Virus record (IMG/VR): IMGVR_UViG_3300032093_000621
Coordinates: 1-29,200 of that record
Length of the DNA: 29,200 nt
DNA from: a virus
Reading direction: 5' to 3' (one strand)
Shown piece by piece: positions 20,235-28,185 of this stretch (the stretch's first letter is position 1; each line of letters opens with the position of its first letter). The position numbers and the translations under genes were made by a program. The notes beneath the pieces are model-generated. The model did not search any database and was not told the origin of the DNA. It worked only from the letters and a program-made list of their open reading frames with translations.

Positions 20235-22679
20235 TTAACCCCCACCCGGCTTGCCAAAGGGACTGCCGAAGAAGCCACCACCCGCCGCAGCGCCAAGACC
20301 ACCCGCCAAACTACCGTACAACCCCATCTTGGCGTTGTACGCCGCCGTCTGGTTAGCGTAGTTCTGCTGCGCGAAGTTACCCGCCGCCTGCGTAGCGCCG
20401 AAGATTGGAGCCGCCGCAACATCCGCGCCCTGATAGGCTTGGAACTGCGGCATCTGCACTTGTGCGCCGCCCATGATCGCCGCAATCTCGTTAAGCGGCT
20501 GCGACCGCAACGCCAACTGTTCCTGCAACGCCGCCTGCCGCTGCGCGTTCTGGAACGATGCCGCTGCCTGCGCCTGATTGAACCGCTGCCCCTGCATCGC
20601 CGCACGCGCCTGCGCCTGCTGCAACGCCGTCTGCTGGTTCTGCGCGAGGGCAGCGTTATACAGACCGGCAATGTCCATATCCTGCCCGAACTGCTGACCG
20701 GCAGCGGTGTTGTACGCCCCCGCAGCGCCGATGCCCTGCTGGAAGTTCTGCGCGATGGCACGGTTAGCCGCGTCCTGCGCCGCCTGCTGCGTCTGGAACG
20801 AGGCCAACTGACCCTGCCGCCCGAACTCACCCGCCGCCATACGCTGCTGGAAGTTCTGCTGCTGCGCCTGATTCGCCATCGCTTGCGCGGCCTGCGCCTG
20901 ACCGAAGTTCTGCCCGATGGCCTGATTGCCCGCCGCCTGATTCTGCATCGCCGCTTGGAACGCCGCCAACTGCGCCTCGTTGCCAAACTGACCGGCCTGC
21001 GCCCGCTGACCAAACGCCTGACTCTGCGCTTGGTTTTCCGCAGCCTGACGCGCAAGGGCGTTCTGGAAGTTCTGTTGCGCCGCCGCGTTCTGCGCTGCCG
21101 TGGCCTGCTGGCCCGCGCCAAAGCCCGCCAGAGCCGCTTGATTGGCAAACCCGCCCAACGCCTGCGCCTCGCCCAAGCCCTGCTGACGCGCCGCCATATC
21201 GAGGTTCAAGCCCTGCAACGCCGCTTGCGTCCGCAGGTCGTTTTCCTGCTGCTGCTGTTCCGTGATGGCAGCGCTATACGCCTCGCCGCCACGGACAAGA
21301 CCCTGATTCGCCAACTGCGTTTCAAGTTGCGACCGCTGACGCTGCAACTGCGGGTCGAGGCGCGACATAATCGCCTGTTGCGCCGTCATACCGGCGTTTA
21401 CGGGCATCGCGGCAAGGCGCGAGGTATCCAACTGCCCTTGCAGCCCCGGCGCATTCGGCCCGCCCTGCATCGCCGCAGGAGTGTCCGGTGCGCGGGCAAC
21501 ATCGCCCACCCCCGTCAGGTCGTACTGACCGCGAAGCGACGGAGCGCCTACGCCACCCTGCGCCGCGCCAAAGGCACCGCCACCCGGCCCGCCACCCGCA
21601 GCGCCCAAGCCGGACGCATCGAACCCCTGCAGATTCAACCCCTGCGGCCCTGCGCCCGCAAAGCCATACTGCCCCGCCGTGGGGCCGAAGTTAACCGGCA
21701 GCGCGTTCACGCCCGCCCGGGCCTGTCCCATCGCGCCGAGATCGGGAGCCTCGCCAATGTCGCCGTACCCGCCGAAACTGAACTGCTGCGCCGGAAGCCC
21801 CTGCGGGGTGAAGTTGGTGCCGTAGATATCCGACACGCGACCGATGGCCTGCTCACCGAGGCCGGACAGCGCACGCTCTACGCGCTGCTGCGCCTCTAGG
21901 GTCGCCTGCGCTTCGGGGGTAAGATACTGCTCAATAAACGGGGTGTCCAAGTCCACCATAGAAGTGAACATATCGCGGGTGGGCATAGCATCGCCCGTAT
22001 AAGCGTTCTGCGCCCCGCGCATCGCGTTGCGGTTGACAAACTCGCCTGCGCCAAAGTCGCCAAATTGCGCCCCTATGGACGAATCCATGCGATTGCCGCC
22101 AAAGCCGCCACCCATCGGGCCACCGCCCGCGTCATCAAATCCCATTCCCGTGTGGCGCATCGTGCCGCCGCCTTGCGAGAACTCGCGCCCGTCATCAAAC
22201 TGACGACCCGCCATCCCTTCGGATTTCATGCCACCGCCCAACTCCATGCGCTGATCGGTTCCGGGCTGAAACGCACCGCCGCCAATGTCAACCATAGAGG
22301 GCGGGGCTTGCGTACCCTTCGGCCCGCCAGTCGGCGGAGGCGGGGTAAAAGTGCCGTCAGCATTGGGGGGCGGCAACGCGCTCTTTGCGCTAGTGCGCTG
22401 ATAACCACCCGCAGCGGGCGGTCTGTTTGCCTGTTTTGCAGACGGGTCGGGCAACGGCTTGGGCTGACGCGCCTGCCATTGCTGCATTGCAGCGCGATAT
22501 GCCGCCTCGTCAACCTGCGGGCGACCGAAGGTCACGCGCTGACCACCAAGCGGGGTCTTGATGTTGGGATTGGACAGCCGCGCCGTGAGCCGCGCTGCCT
22601 CTAGGTTTGCAACACCCTGCTGCTGTGCAGCACCCGCGTAATCAGGTGCCGGGGGAGGTGCCGGTGACTTTTTGCCCAT
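20235..22679 (-). CDS. Large Gln/Ala/Gly-rich virion protein
   Basis: An 814-residue protein from ATG 22679. The N-terminus (GKKSPAPPPAPDYAGAAQQQ, then SNPNIKTPLGGQRVTFG) is typical of podovirus virion proteins. Around 420-470 is RSQLETQLANQGLVRGGEAY, a conserved family segment. From about 470 to 740 it becomes Gln/Ala/Asn-rich, with repeated QNF/FQ heptad-like units of roughly 25-35 residues. Lys is absent for about 600 residues. The C-terminus is Gly-rich. Probably an internal or tail-associated ejection protein; the function is inferred from context. Confidence 0.65.
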   Translation of the reverse strand: MGKKSPAPPPAPDYAGAAQQQGVANLEAARLTARLSNPNIKTPLGGQRVTFGRPQVDEAAYRAAMQQWQARQPKPLPDPSAKQANRPPAAGGYQRTSAKSALPPPNADGTFTPPPPTGGPKGTQAPPSMVDIGGGAFQPGTDQRMELGGGMKSEGMAGRQFDDGREFSQGGGTMRHTGMGFDDAGGGPMGGGFGGNRMDSSIGAQFGDFGAGEFVNRNAMRGAQNAYTGDAMPTRDMFTSMVDLDTPFIEQYLTPEAQATLEAQQRVERALSGLGEQAIGRVSDIYGTNFTPQGLPAQQFSFGGYGDIGEAPDLGAMGQARAGVNALPVNFGPTAGQYGFAGAGPQGLNLQGFDASGLGAAGGGPGGGAFGAAQGGVGAPSLRGQYDLTGVGDVARAPDTPAAMQGGPNAPGLQGQLDTSRLAAMPVNAGMTAQQAIMSRLDPQLQRQRSQLETQLANQGLVRGGEAYSAAITEQQQQENDLRTQAALQGLNLDMAARQQGLGEAQALGGFANQAALAGFGAGQQATAAQNAAAQQNFQNALARQAAENQAQSQAFGQRAQAGQFGNEAQLAAFQAAMQNQAAGNQAIGQNFGQAQAAQAMANQAQQQNFQQRMAAGEFGRQGQLASFQTQQAAQDAANRAIAQNFQQGIGAAGAYNTAAGQQFGQDMDIAGLYNAALAQNQQTALQQAQARAAMQGQRFNQAQAAASFQNAQRQAALQEQLALRSQPLNEIAAIMGGAQVQMPQFQAYQGADVAAAPIFGATQAAGNFAQQNYANQTAAYNAKMGLYGSLAGGLGAAAGGGFFGSPFGKPGGG

Positions 22680-23085
22680 ATCTCGCGTCCAAGTAACGAC
22701 ACGCATCGCGTGTCATCGTCAACATCACAAAATCTCCATCGGGACGCGCATCCTTGATGCGACCTTCCTCAATGAAGCCCATTTTCTTGACTACCCGCAA
22801 CGCTTTGGCGTTTCCGCTCGATACAGGCGCGATGATTTTGCCAACGCCTGCAACATTGAACGGATAGTCAAAAATCGCTGCTAAATAGCGTGATGTGAGT
22901 CGGCCCGCGATGACGATATGACAGACAATGCTCGCGCCGCAGTATTCTTCGTAGATTACGCCCGCGACAATTTGCCCGTCACGCTCTAACCCTATCGCTT
23001 CCGACCTTTCCGCGAAATAGCCTCTGCCTAAAACCTCTGCAACCCACGCACCAACCGGTGCGCCTGTGATTATACGCCCGCCCAT
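22642..23085 (-). CDS. GNAT-family N-acetyltransferase
   Basis: A 147-residue GNAT-fold protein within the virion gene block. After an N-terminal beta-helix part (AIGLERDGQIVAGVIYEEY) comes CHIVIAGRLTSRYLAAIFDY and IIAPVSSGNAKALRVVKKMGFIEEG, where N-KALRVVKKMGF is the typical acetyl-CoA binding end of RimJ-like members. It probably acetylates a protein or small molecule. Phage morphogenesis modules often carry such a gene at this place, with unknown target. It overlaps the upstream gene by 16 bases and the next by 38. Confidence 0.8.
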   Translation of the reverse strand: MGGRIITGAPVGAWVAEVLGRGYFAERSEAIGLERDGQIVAGVIYEEYCGASIVCHIVIAGRLTSRYLAAIFDYPFNVAGVGKIIAPVSSGNAKALRVVKKMGFIEEGRIKDARPDGDFVMLTMTRDACRYLDARYGQKVTGTSPGT

Positions 23086-24626
23086 CCGGTTTGGAAAACC
23101 ACATCGGTAGCAGCCCACTCAATCTGCAAGCCGGACGATGCCGACTTCAACTGTAGTGCGCCGCAATAACCGATGCCGGTAATCCCCTGCCATGAGTTAG
23201 TGATTTGCAAGTCCGATCCCCAAAGCGCCGAGTCCCACAGCCCAACGCCCCACGCGCCAAAGGCTGAACCCGAGTATGACAGCGCAGAACTGGTGTCCAT
23301 CGTGTCAAAGTCGATGTTCATGCCCAACTGGATTTGCGGTTGCCCGTTGGTAAAGAGCGACGGACGCGCACGGGTAAAGTATTTCTTTACGCCGCGACTG
23401 CCGAAGTAGTTAAACGCCTGCAAGCAGTTTCCGGTGATGTTTGACGAGCCATCGGTATAGCCGTCATCCCACGCCTTGCCGACAAACCCGGCACCGCCGA
23501 AGTAGGGGTTCTCGTTGAAGATTTCCCAACAGAACGCCGACCAGCCTTTGAACTTGCACCAAGAGGTCGTGATGGTGTTCATCACATACTGCTCTTGTTG
23601 CCCCGTGGCAACCGGCACGTTTACCCACACGGCGCTATTCTTCGGGGAATACACAATCTGCCACCCGAATGACGAGCCGTAATTGACCGTTGCAGCCGTG
23701 ATAGCGCCTTGAATCTTGTTCGACAGCGCCACGCGAGGGTCGAGGCGCGAGGACTGGAGCGACTGTGCAAGCGGCATCAGGCCGTCATAGGTCAAAAGCA
23801 GCAGGTCGCCCGCGTACTTCAGCAGGCAGCGGTTGCCAATCGGCGCACCGAGTTTCCATATACCCGCAAGCGCCCACGTTGCCGCGCTCGACGGGTCGGT
23901 TCCACGGTAAACGATGACCTCGCCCTCGCTCGTCACGAATACGAGGTTGTCATCCACGCCATATCCGGCGTCAATCGTCCAAGTGTCAAGGTCAACCAAC
24001 ACGCCGCCAAGTTTGGCGATAGAGGACAGGTCAAGGACAGCCGCCGCGCCGCCTGCGCTAGAGGTCGGCAGGTACCACGCCTTCAGCGTATTCTTTTCGA
24101 TGAACCACACGCGATTCTTAAACAGCGTGACGTTAGAGAGGTTGGTCGTGGTGACGCCCGTGATCGCCGGGGAGGATACGCCCGTGATTGCCGTCCAAGT
24201 CGTGCCGTTGTAGAGGCGCGGCGAGTCCACCCCGTTAACGGCGTACATGAAGTTACCGCCAGCCGTCGTGAAGTTCACATACTCCCACCGGGCATTGGAC
24301 AGGCTCGACACCACCGCAGCGCCTACCGGCCCTTGCGTGGTCACATCGTAGATGGCATTCGGAGCCGTCGCAGCGGCAAACAAGCGGTTGGTCGTAGCGC
24401 CTGCGTAGTGCATCAGCGTTTCAACCTGCCCGCCGAGGCCGGTCGCCCAAGACTCGTACCCGCCGCGCAGCACAACGCTTGACACGGTGGGAAAGAAGTT
24501 TTCCAGCGTCACCGCATCGGTTTCATCCATGTTCGCAAGCGAATCACGGGCGTTCCACCCGCCCACAGGGGCAGGCAGGGAAGCAACCGAGGCCGCATTA
24601 CGCTGAATGAGTTGCCGACGCGCCAT
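23070..24626 (-). CDS. Tail nozzle / DNA stabilisation protein (P22 gp10 or T7 gp12 type)
   Basis: A 518-residue beta-rich protein. The beginning, SLPAPVGGWNARDSLANMDE (17-36), followed by DAVTLENFFPT and VLRGGYESW, is the pattern of podovirus tail proteins that close the portal channel. The rest is strands and loops with repeated AITGV and TT segments, consistent with a beta-propeller-like ring. It follows the gp4-like adaptor gene (1-base overlap), as in P22-type operons. Structural role is likely; the precise homologue is not decided. Confidence 0.7.
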   Translation of the reverse strand: MARRQLIQRNAASVASLPAPVGGWNARDSLANMDETDAVTLENFFPTVSSVVLRGGYESWATGLGGQVETLMHYAGATTNRLFAAATAPNAIYDVTTQGPVGAAVVSSLSNARWEYVNFTTAGGNFMYAVNGVDSPRLYNGTTWTAITGVSSPAITGVTTTNLSNVTLFKNRVWFIEKNTLKAWYLPTSSAGGAAAVLDLSSIAKLGGVLVDLDTWTIDAGYGVDDNLVFVTSEGEVIVYRGTDPSSAATWALAGIWKLGAPIGNRCLLKYAGDLLLLTYDGLMPLAQSLQSSRLDPRVALSNKIQGAITAATVNYGSSFGWQIVYSPKNSAVWVNVPVATGQQEQYVMNTITTSWCKFKGWSAFCWEIFNENPYFGGAGFVGKAWDDGYTDGSSNITGNCLQAFNYFGSRGVKKYFTRARPSLFTNGQPQIQLGMNIDFDTMDTSSALSYSGSAFGAWGVGLWDSALWGSDLQITNSWQGITGIGYCGALQLKSASSGLQIEWAATDVVFQTGWAGV

Positions 24627-25528
24627 CAGTCAATCCCGTAGCCAGAGTCCGGGAGATTGTCGTAACCGATCAGCACCGTACCCGGTCGCGGGGCAAAGGA
24701 CAGGTTCGCCGCGCTCGTATCCTGCGCGATGCAGGTTTCAAGTTCCTGCAGGTAGTTCCGATACATGGCGGTCGTGTCAAAGCCCTTCGCCTCAAAGTAT
24801 TTGAGTTTGGTGGACAGCACCATGAGCCGGTCGGGATAGATGCAGGTATCCGAGTCGGCGGTAAACGAGGTCTTAGGCGCACCCGCCGCATCCTCGACCC
24901 ATCCGTTACTGCGGTACTCAAAGCCAAGCACCTCGTCATACGAAATACCCGGCCAAATCTGAAAGTACTTGCCGAGCAACCGCCACCGGATACGCGGGCC
25001 GGTTGAGATATACCCCGACAGCAGCCATTGCCATTGCTGCGCGTCCTCGGGGCCGAGCAATTCCCAACGCTTGCTCTTGTCCCATTGAGTGCGCGGGATG
25101 ATGGCATCATAGTCGGCAGGCAGGTCGTAGCGCACCTTTTGGAAAGTCACCACGGCACCCGTCGCAGAGGCCGTGACAGCCTGCGAGAGCGTGACCGTAG
25201 TGCCGTTGTTCACTACGCTGATGTAGGTGGCATTAGGGATGCCCTCGCCTACCACCTGATAGGTCGTATCCAGTCCTGCCGTAGATGGCACCGTGAGCGT
25301 CGTAGAGCCGTCTACCCACGTTCCCGTGGTCTGCGTCCATTGGGTCGTGATCAAGTGCTGACGCACCAACTTGCGCCAATCACCCCGACGCAGCAACTCG
25401 TACCCGCTAGCGTTCATCAACGCAAGAATTTGGATTACATCTTGGTTGGTGTTACCGGCAACTGCGTTAGGCGTACTTACGCCTAGTTCATTGGTTACCT
25501 GCTGTACGAGTTGAAGCATCGTGGTCAT
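24626..25528 (-). CDS. Head-to-tail adaptor (P22 gp4-like)
   Basis: A 300-residue protein with the pattern of P22 gp4/T7 gp11-type tail adaptors: N-terminal helices (LQLVQQVTNELGVSTPNAV, then QILALMNASGYELLRRGDW), a beta insert around 60-130 (TTLTVPSTAGLDTTYQVVG, NGTTVTLSQAVTASATGAV), and RYDLPADYDAIIPRTQWD with WELLGPEDAQQWQWLLSG after it. These connect the portal ring to the tail nozzle. Its start is a clean ATG 25528, and the next gene begins on its stop (TGATG). Confidence 0.75.
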   Translation of the reverse strand: MTTMLQLVQQVTNELGVSTPNAVAGNTNQDVIQILALMNASGYELLRRGDWRKLVRQHLITTQWTQTTGTWVDGSTTLTVPSTAGLDTTYQVVGEGIPNATYISVVNNGTTVTLSQAVTASATGAVVTFQKVRYDLPADYDAIIPRTQWDKSKRWELLGPEDAQQWQWLLSGYISTGPRIRWRLLGKYFQIWPGISYDEVLGFEYRSNGWVEDAAGAPKTSFTADSDTCIYPDRLMVLSTKLKYFEAKGFDTTAMYRNYLQELETCIAQDTSAANLSFAPRPGTVLIGYDNLPDSGYGID

Positions 25529-25531
25529 GGG

Positions 25532-26050
25532 TTAGTCTTCCTTGCGCTTTCGCTTGGATTCTACCAATTCGCGCATCTGTTCCTGCAACGCAGCCAACTG
25601 CGCTCGGGTTTCCTGCAACTCTTTATTCGCCTCGGCACGATTCTTGTGCTGAAGGAACATCCGCGCACGCTCACGCAGACCCGCACCGCCCATGCCGATA
25701 CGCTGGATATGGGCGTCCGAGGCCGTGGCGACCTGCTCGACGGTCTGGAACTTGAGGATGTGCAATTCTTCCATCTGCGAACGGTTGAACTCGTCAGGGG
25801 CGGCGCTGTGCCAGTCCGAGAGGGGCGTTCCGATCACGGGAGCGCCGTCGCTCTGCTGCATCTGAAAGTGCAGCCATTGACGCGGGAACCGCTCCTTGTG
25901 GTCATCGCGCACCGGCTGTTCGACGATGTTGGTCTTGTCGCCCGGTACCATGATGCGGACAAAGGGCTGACCCTTGTAGTCCTTCAGGTCGGACAGGTAA
26001 AACTCAACGTGAAGAAAAGAGTCCGCGTTAGAAACGTCAGAATCAAGCAT
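25532..26050 (-). CDS. Conserved head-region protein of unknown function
   Basis: A 172-residue protein with a globular N-terminal part (LHVEFYLSDLKDYKGQPFVR, then HKERFPRQWLHFQ) and a C-terminal coiled coil (about 135-172: EANKELQETRAQLAALQEQM, ending KRKRKED). I recall this kind of protein (FVRI--PGD--N---QPV----ERFPRQW) near capsid genes of podoviruses and siphoviruses, but not its function. The ribosome site ACAGGAG belongs to a 13-base leader shared with the scaffold gene. Confidence 0.6.
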   Translation of the reverse strand: MLDSDVSNADSFLHVEFYLSDLKDYKGQPFVRIMVPGDKTNIVEQPVRDDHKERFPRQWLHFQMQQSDGAPVIGTPLSDWHSAAPDEFNRSQMEELHILKFQTVEQVATASDAHIQRIGMGGAGLRERARMFLQHKNRAEANKELQETRAQLAALQEQMRELVESKRKRKED

Positions 26051-26068
26051 GGTTTACTCCTGTGGGGA

Positions 26069-26434
26069 TTATGCTTTAGCGCCTGCAACGCCGTACCACT
26101 TGTTGTTGGCTACGGCAAAAAAGATGCTCACATGGTCGCGGGCGACCGATGCGGAAGGGTTCTGGTTAATCGTGGTTGACGCCTCATGCGCGTAAACCGT
26201 CAGGGCATGGGCGCCGCTGTTGGCGATGTAGATAACCGCGCCCATTTCGGTCGGCGGCAACCTTACGCCCGATCCCGATGGCGTCACGTCCACCGAGTTG
26301 TAAACATGGGTCAACTGCAGCGCCGTCGCTTGCGTTGAACCCGTCGCGGTAAGGTCATCGACGCCATCGCCGCAGATTGCTACGGTCGATAGCGCCGATG
26401 CCCCCGCACCTAGCACACGGCTAGGTATCGTCAT
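26069..26434 (-). CDS. Small head protein, paralogue 2 (possible decoration protein)
   Basis: A 121-residue beta-rich protein, paralogous to the next upstream gene. Shared blocks: PSRVLG (4-9), AICGD (19-23), an LTA-G--ATAL segment, GVRLPP-E-GAV (about 55-67), AN-GA--LTVY. It would form a small beta-barrel suited to decorating the capsid or to a short fibre. It starts 4 bases inside the upstream paralogue. Function is inferred from context only. Confidence 0.6.
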   Translation of the reverse strand: MTIPSRVLGAGASALSTVAICGDGVDDLTATGSTQATALQLTHVYNSVDVTPSGSGVRLPPTEMGAVIYIANSGAHALTVYAHEASTTINQNPSASVARDHVSIFFAVANNKWYGVAGAKA

Positions 26435-26784
26435 GCGCCGAGGACGCTAACCCAAGTGGTCGGGCTGGTACCCACGAACACACGCCGCTTGGTCGTGGCA
26501 ATCGCCACGGAAGCAGCGCCGTCAATGGTTCCCGAAGCCGGGTACACCGTCAGCGAGGAAGCCCCGTCATTCGCCACAACGCTCACCGCACCGGCCTCCG
26601 CAGGCGGCAGGCGAACGCCCGTGCTTGCAGCGGTAGTGCTAACGACATTGTGAACAGCCGACAGCGCAAGCGCCGTTGCAGCGTTGGTGCCAGCAGCCGT
26701 GAGGCCGGTAGCAACATCACCGCAAATCGCCGTAGCCGACGCACCCGGCTGACCCGAACCCAAGACGCGAGAAGGATATGCCAT
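26431..26784 (-). CDS. Small head protein, paralogue 1 (possible decoration protein)
   Basis: A 117-residue Ala/Thr/Val-rich protein with the same blocks as its neighbour (PSRVLGSGQ, TAICGDVA, GVRLPPAEAGAV, VANDGASSLTVYP). Very low in Lys, Tyr and Trp. Lying two genes after the capsid gene, it fits a capsid decoration or head-fibre protein. Its ribosome site AGGAG (26795-26791) is paired in a perfect hairpin, suggesting regulated translation. Confidence 0.6.
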   Translation of the reverse strand: MAYPSRVLGSGQPGASATAICGDVATGLTAAGTNAATALALSAVHNVVSTTAASTGVRLPPAEAGAVSVVANDGASSLTVYPASGTIDGAASVAIATTKRRVFVGTSPTTWVSVLGA

Positions 26785-26790
26785 TCTGCT

Positions 26791-26823
26791 CTCCTGAAAG
26801 GAGGAGGCGGGTTTTACCCCGCC
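26791..26823 (-). promoter_or_regulatory. Hairpin pair at the ribosome site of the decoration gene
   Basis: In transcription order: GGCGGG (26823-26818) pairs with CCCGCC (26811-26806) around a 6-base loop, then CTCCT (26803-26799) pairs with AGGAG (26795-26791) around TTC. The second AGGAG is the ribosome site 6 bases before ATG 26784. The first stem lacks a T-run but is followed by a pyrimidine stretch, so weak termination is possible. A very similar hairpin and leader occurs at 6432-6472. Confidence 0.5.
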
Positions 26824-26832
26824 CCCTGTGGG

Positions 26833-27129
26833 TTACACGCTAGTCGCGCTGAACCAAGCCACGTCGCCAGTCGCCAGAGCGACCGGAGGCGAGGTGTACG
26901 AGCCACCCGTCGCCGTGACAAGGAACGTGGTAGCGTTGACCGTGCAGACAGCGGTGCTAGCGGTAATCGTCGCGTTAGCCTGCGCCAACACATAACGACG
27001 CCCGTTCGCACCCCAAACCTGCAAGCCAAGCGGCCCGATGACCGGGACAGCCGTGCCAGCCGAGTTCAGGTTGGTGTCGGCCTTGTCGAGCAGCGCGGTA
27101 CCGATAACCGGAGTAACTGAAAAAGTCAT
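26833..27129 (-). CDS. Small head protein after the capsid gene (decoration-like)
   Basis: A 98-residue beta-rich protein (IGTALLDKADTNLNSAGTAV, GPLGLQVWGANGRRYVLAQ, then Thr/Ala-rich strands). It lies 13 bases after the capsid gene, has AGGAGCAACA upstream of ATG 27129, and is followed by a hairpin. Position and composition suggest a capsid decoration or stabilising protein. It is not clearly related to the paralogous pair that follows. Confidence 0.55.
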   Translation of the reverse strand: MTFSVTPVIGTALLDKADTNLNSAGTAVPVIGPLGLQVWGANGRRYVLAQANATITASTAVCTVNATTFLVTATGGSYTSPPVALATGDVAWFSATSV

Positions 27130-27142
27130 GGTGTTGCTCCTA

Positions 27143-28162
27143 TTAAGCGATCAGGACGCCGCTGAACTGCGGGCCAGACGAGGTGAGGTTACCGGCCCAG
27201 CCAATCAGTTTGACAACCGCATCCTGATTGACCGACTGACGCTCGCCACCAATCGGCACAAAGTTCCGATCCTTGTGCGGACGGAAGTGCAGATACTTGG
27301 TGTTGAGGAACCACATGTGATTCGCGTTGCCGGAGCCGCCGTTATACGACGAGGAACCGATACCACCATCAAGCACCACGTCCGAAGCCATGCCCGCGCC
27401 GAAGTACTTGAGCGAGGCAAAGCCAGCGCCAGCCATACCCGAGCCTTCGCTCGAAATACGCTGAATGGCCTGCAGGCTCTGGAGGTACAGACGGTAATAG
27501 TTGCTGTCAGCCACGATAAGGTCAGGCTTATCGGTGCCGCGCACCAACTGAACCGCCAGCGAGTCCATGTACTGCTGGATGTTGGAGGCCGTAACAGCAG
27601 CGCCGCCATCGGTCACACCGGAGAACTTGCGGCTCTGCCAGAACGACCAAGTGGCGCGGTTGATGCCGCCGTAGGTACCCGAGGACGGAGCATCGGGGAC
27701 AGCCGCAGCAAGACCCGTGAGGTTCTTGCCAGAGTTGCCCGTGCCGTCGCCGTACAGGTCGCCCGAGATACGGTTAGCCAACTGCGCCTCGGCAACCGAC
27801 ATACGACCGTCAAGAAGGTCGATGATGGCCTCCTTGCCCGAGTTCTGGATCATCTCCAGACCCGAGATGGTCACAGCCGCAGCGTACTGCGTGATGGAGA
27901 ACTGCGCCGCCGAAATGGGCGAGTTCTGGCCGACGTTCAGCACTTCATAACCCGAATAGGAATTCGTGTTGTTCGTGGTGCTGTCGTTGTACATGATTTC
28001 CTGAAGGATGACGTTACCGCCCGAGAACGTCTTGACGTTCCCGCGCTCCTTCAGGCGACGAAGCAACGCATTGTTGTTCGTCACGTTGTCAGCGAGTTCA
28101 CCCGACCGGCTCTGAATGTTGGTCGCAATGATATCGCTGATACTGGAATTGGCAAATGCCAT
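27143..28162 (-). CDS. Major capsid protein
   Basis: A 339-residue protein with features of HK97-fold coat proteins: an N-terminal helix (ISDIIATNIQSRSGELADNV, 8-27), N-LLRRLKERG---TFSGG (30-48), the LEMIQNSGKEAIIDLLDGRM helix near 99-118, and FWQSRKFSGVT in the A domain. The C-terminal part has NHMWFLNTKYLHFRPH. It lies between scaffold and head-completion genes, the expected place. Length is typical of scaffolded coats of moderate size. About 20 bases separate it from the scaffold gene, room only for a ribosome site. Confidence 0.9.
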   Translation of the reverse strand: MAFANSSISDIIATNIQSRSGELADNVTNNNALLRRLKERGNVKTFSGGNVILQEIMYNDSTTNNTNSYSGYEVLNVGQNSPISAAQFSITQYAAAVTISGLEMIQNSGKEAIIDLLDGRMSVAEAQLANRISGDLYGDGTGNSGKNLTGLAAAVPDAPSSGTYGGINRATWSFWQSRKFSGVTDGGAAVTASNIQQYMDSLAVQLVRGTDKPDLIVADSNYYRLYLQSLQAIQRISSEGSGMAGAGFASLKYFGAGMASDVVLDGGIGSSSYNGGSGNANHMWFLNTKYLHFRPHKDRNFVPIGGERQSVNQDAVVKLIGWAGNLTSSGPQFSGVLIA

Positions 28163-28185
28163 GTTAAGACTCCTGTATCAAGTGA

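Noticed and set aside
20228-21148. Same-strand Arg-rich open frame in a second frame of the Gln-rich gene
   Set aside because: Almost entirely Arg/Ser, produced by reading Gln/Ala codons out of frame; no ribosome site.
20178-21899. Long open frame (573 codons) on the plus strand opposite the Gln-rich virion gene
   Set aside because: It is antisense to a well-supported gene, is extremely Arg/Leu-rich, has no ribosome site, and mirrors the CTG/CGC codon bias of the other strand.
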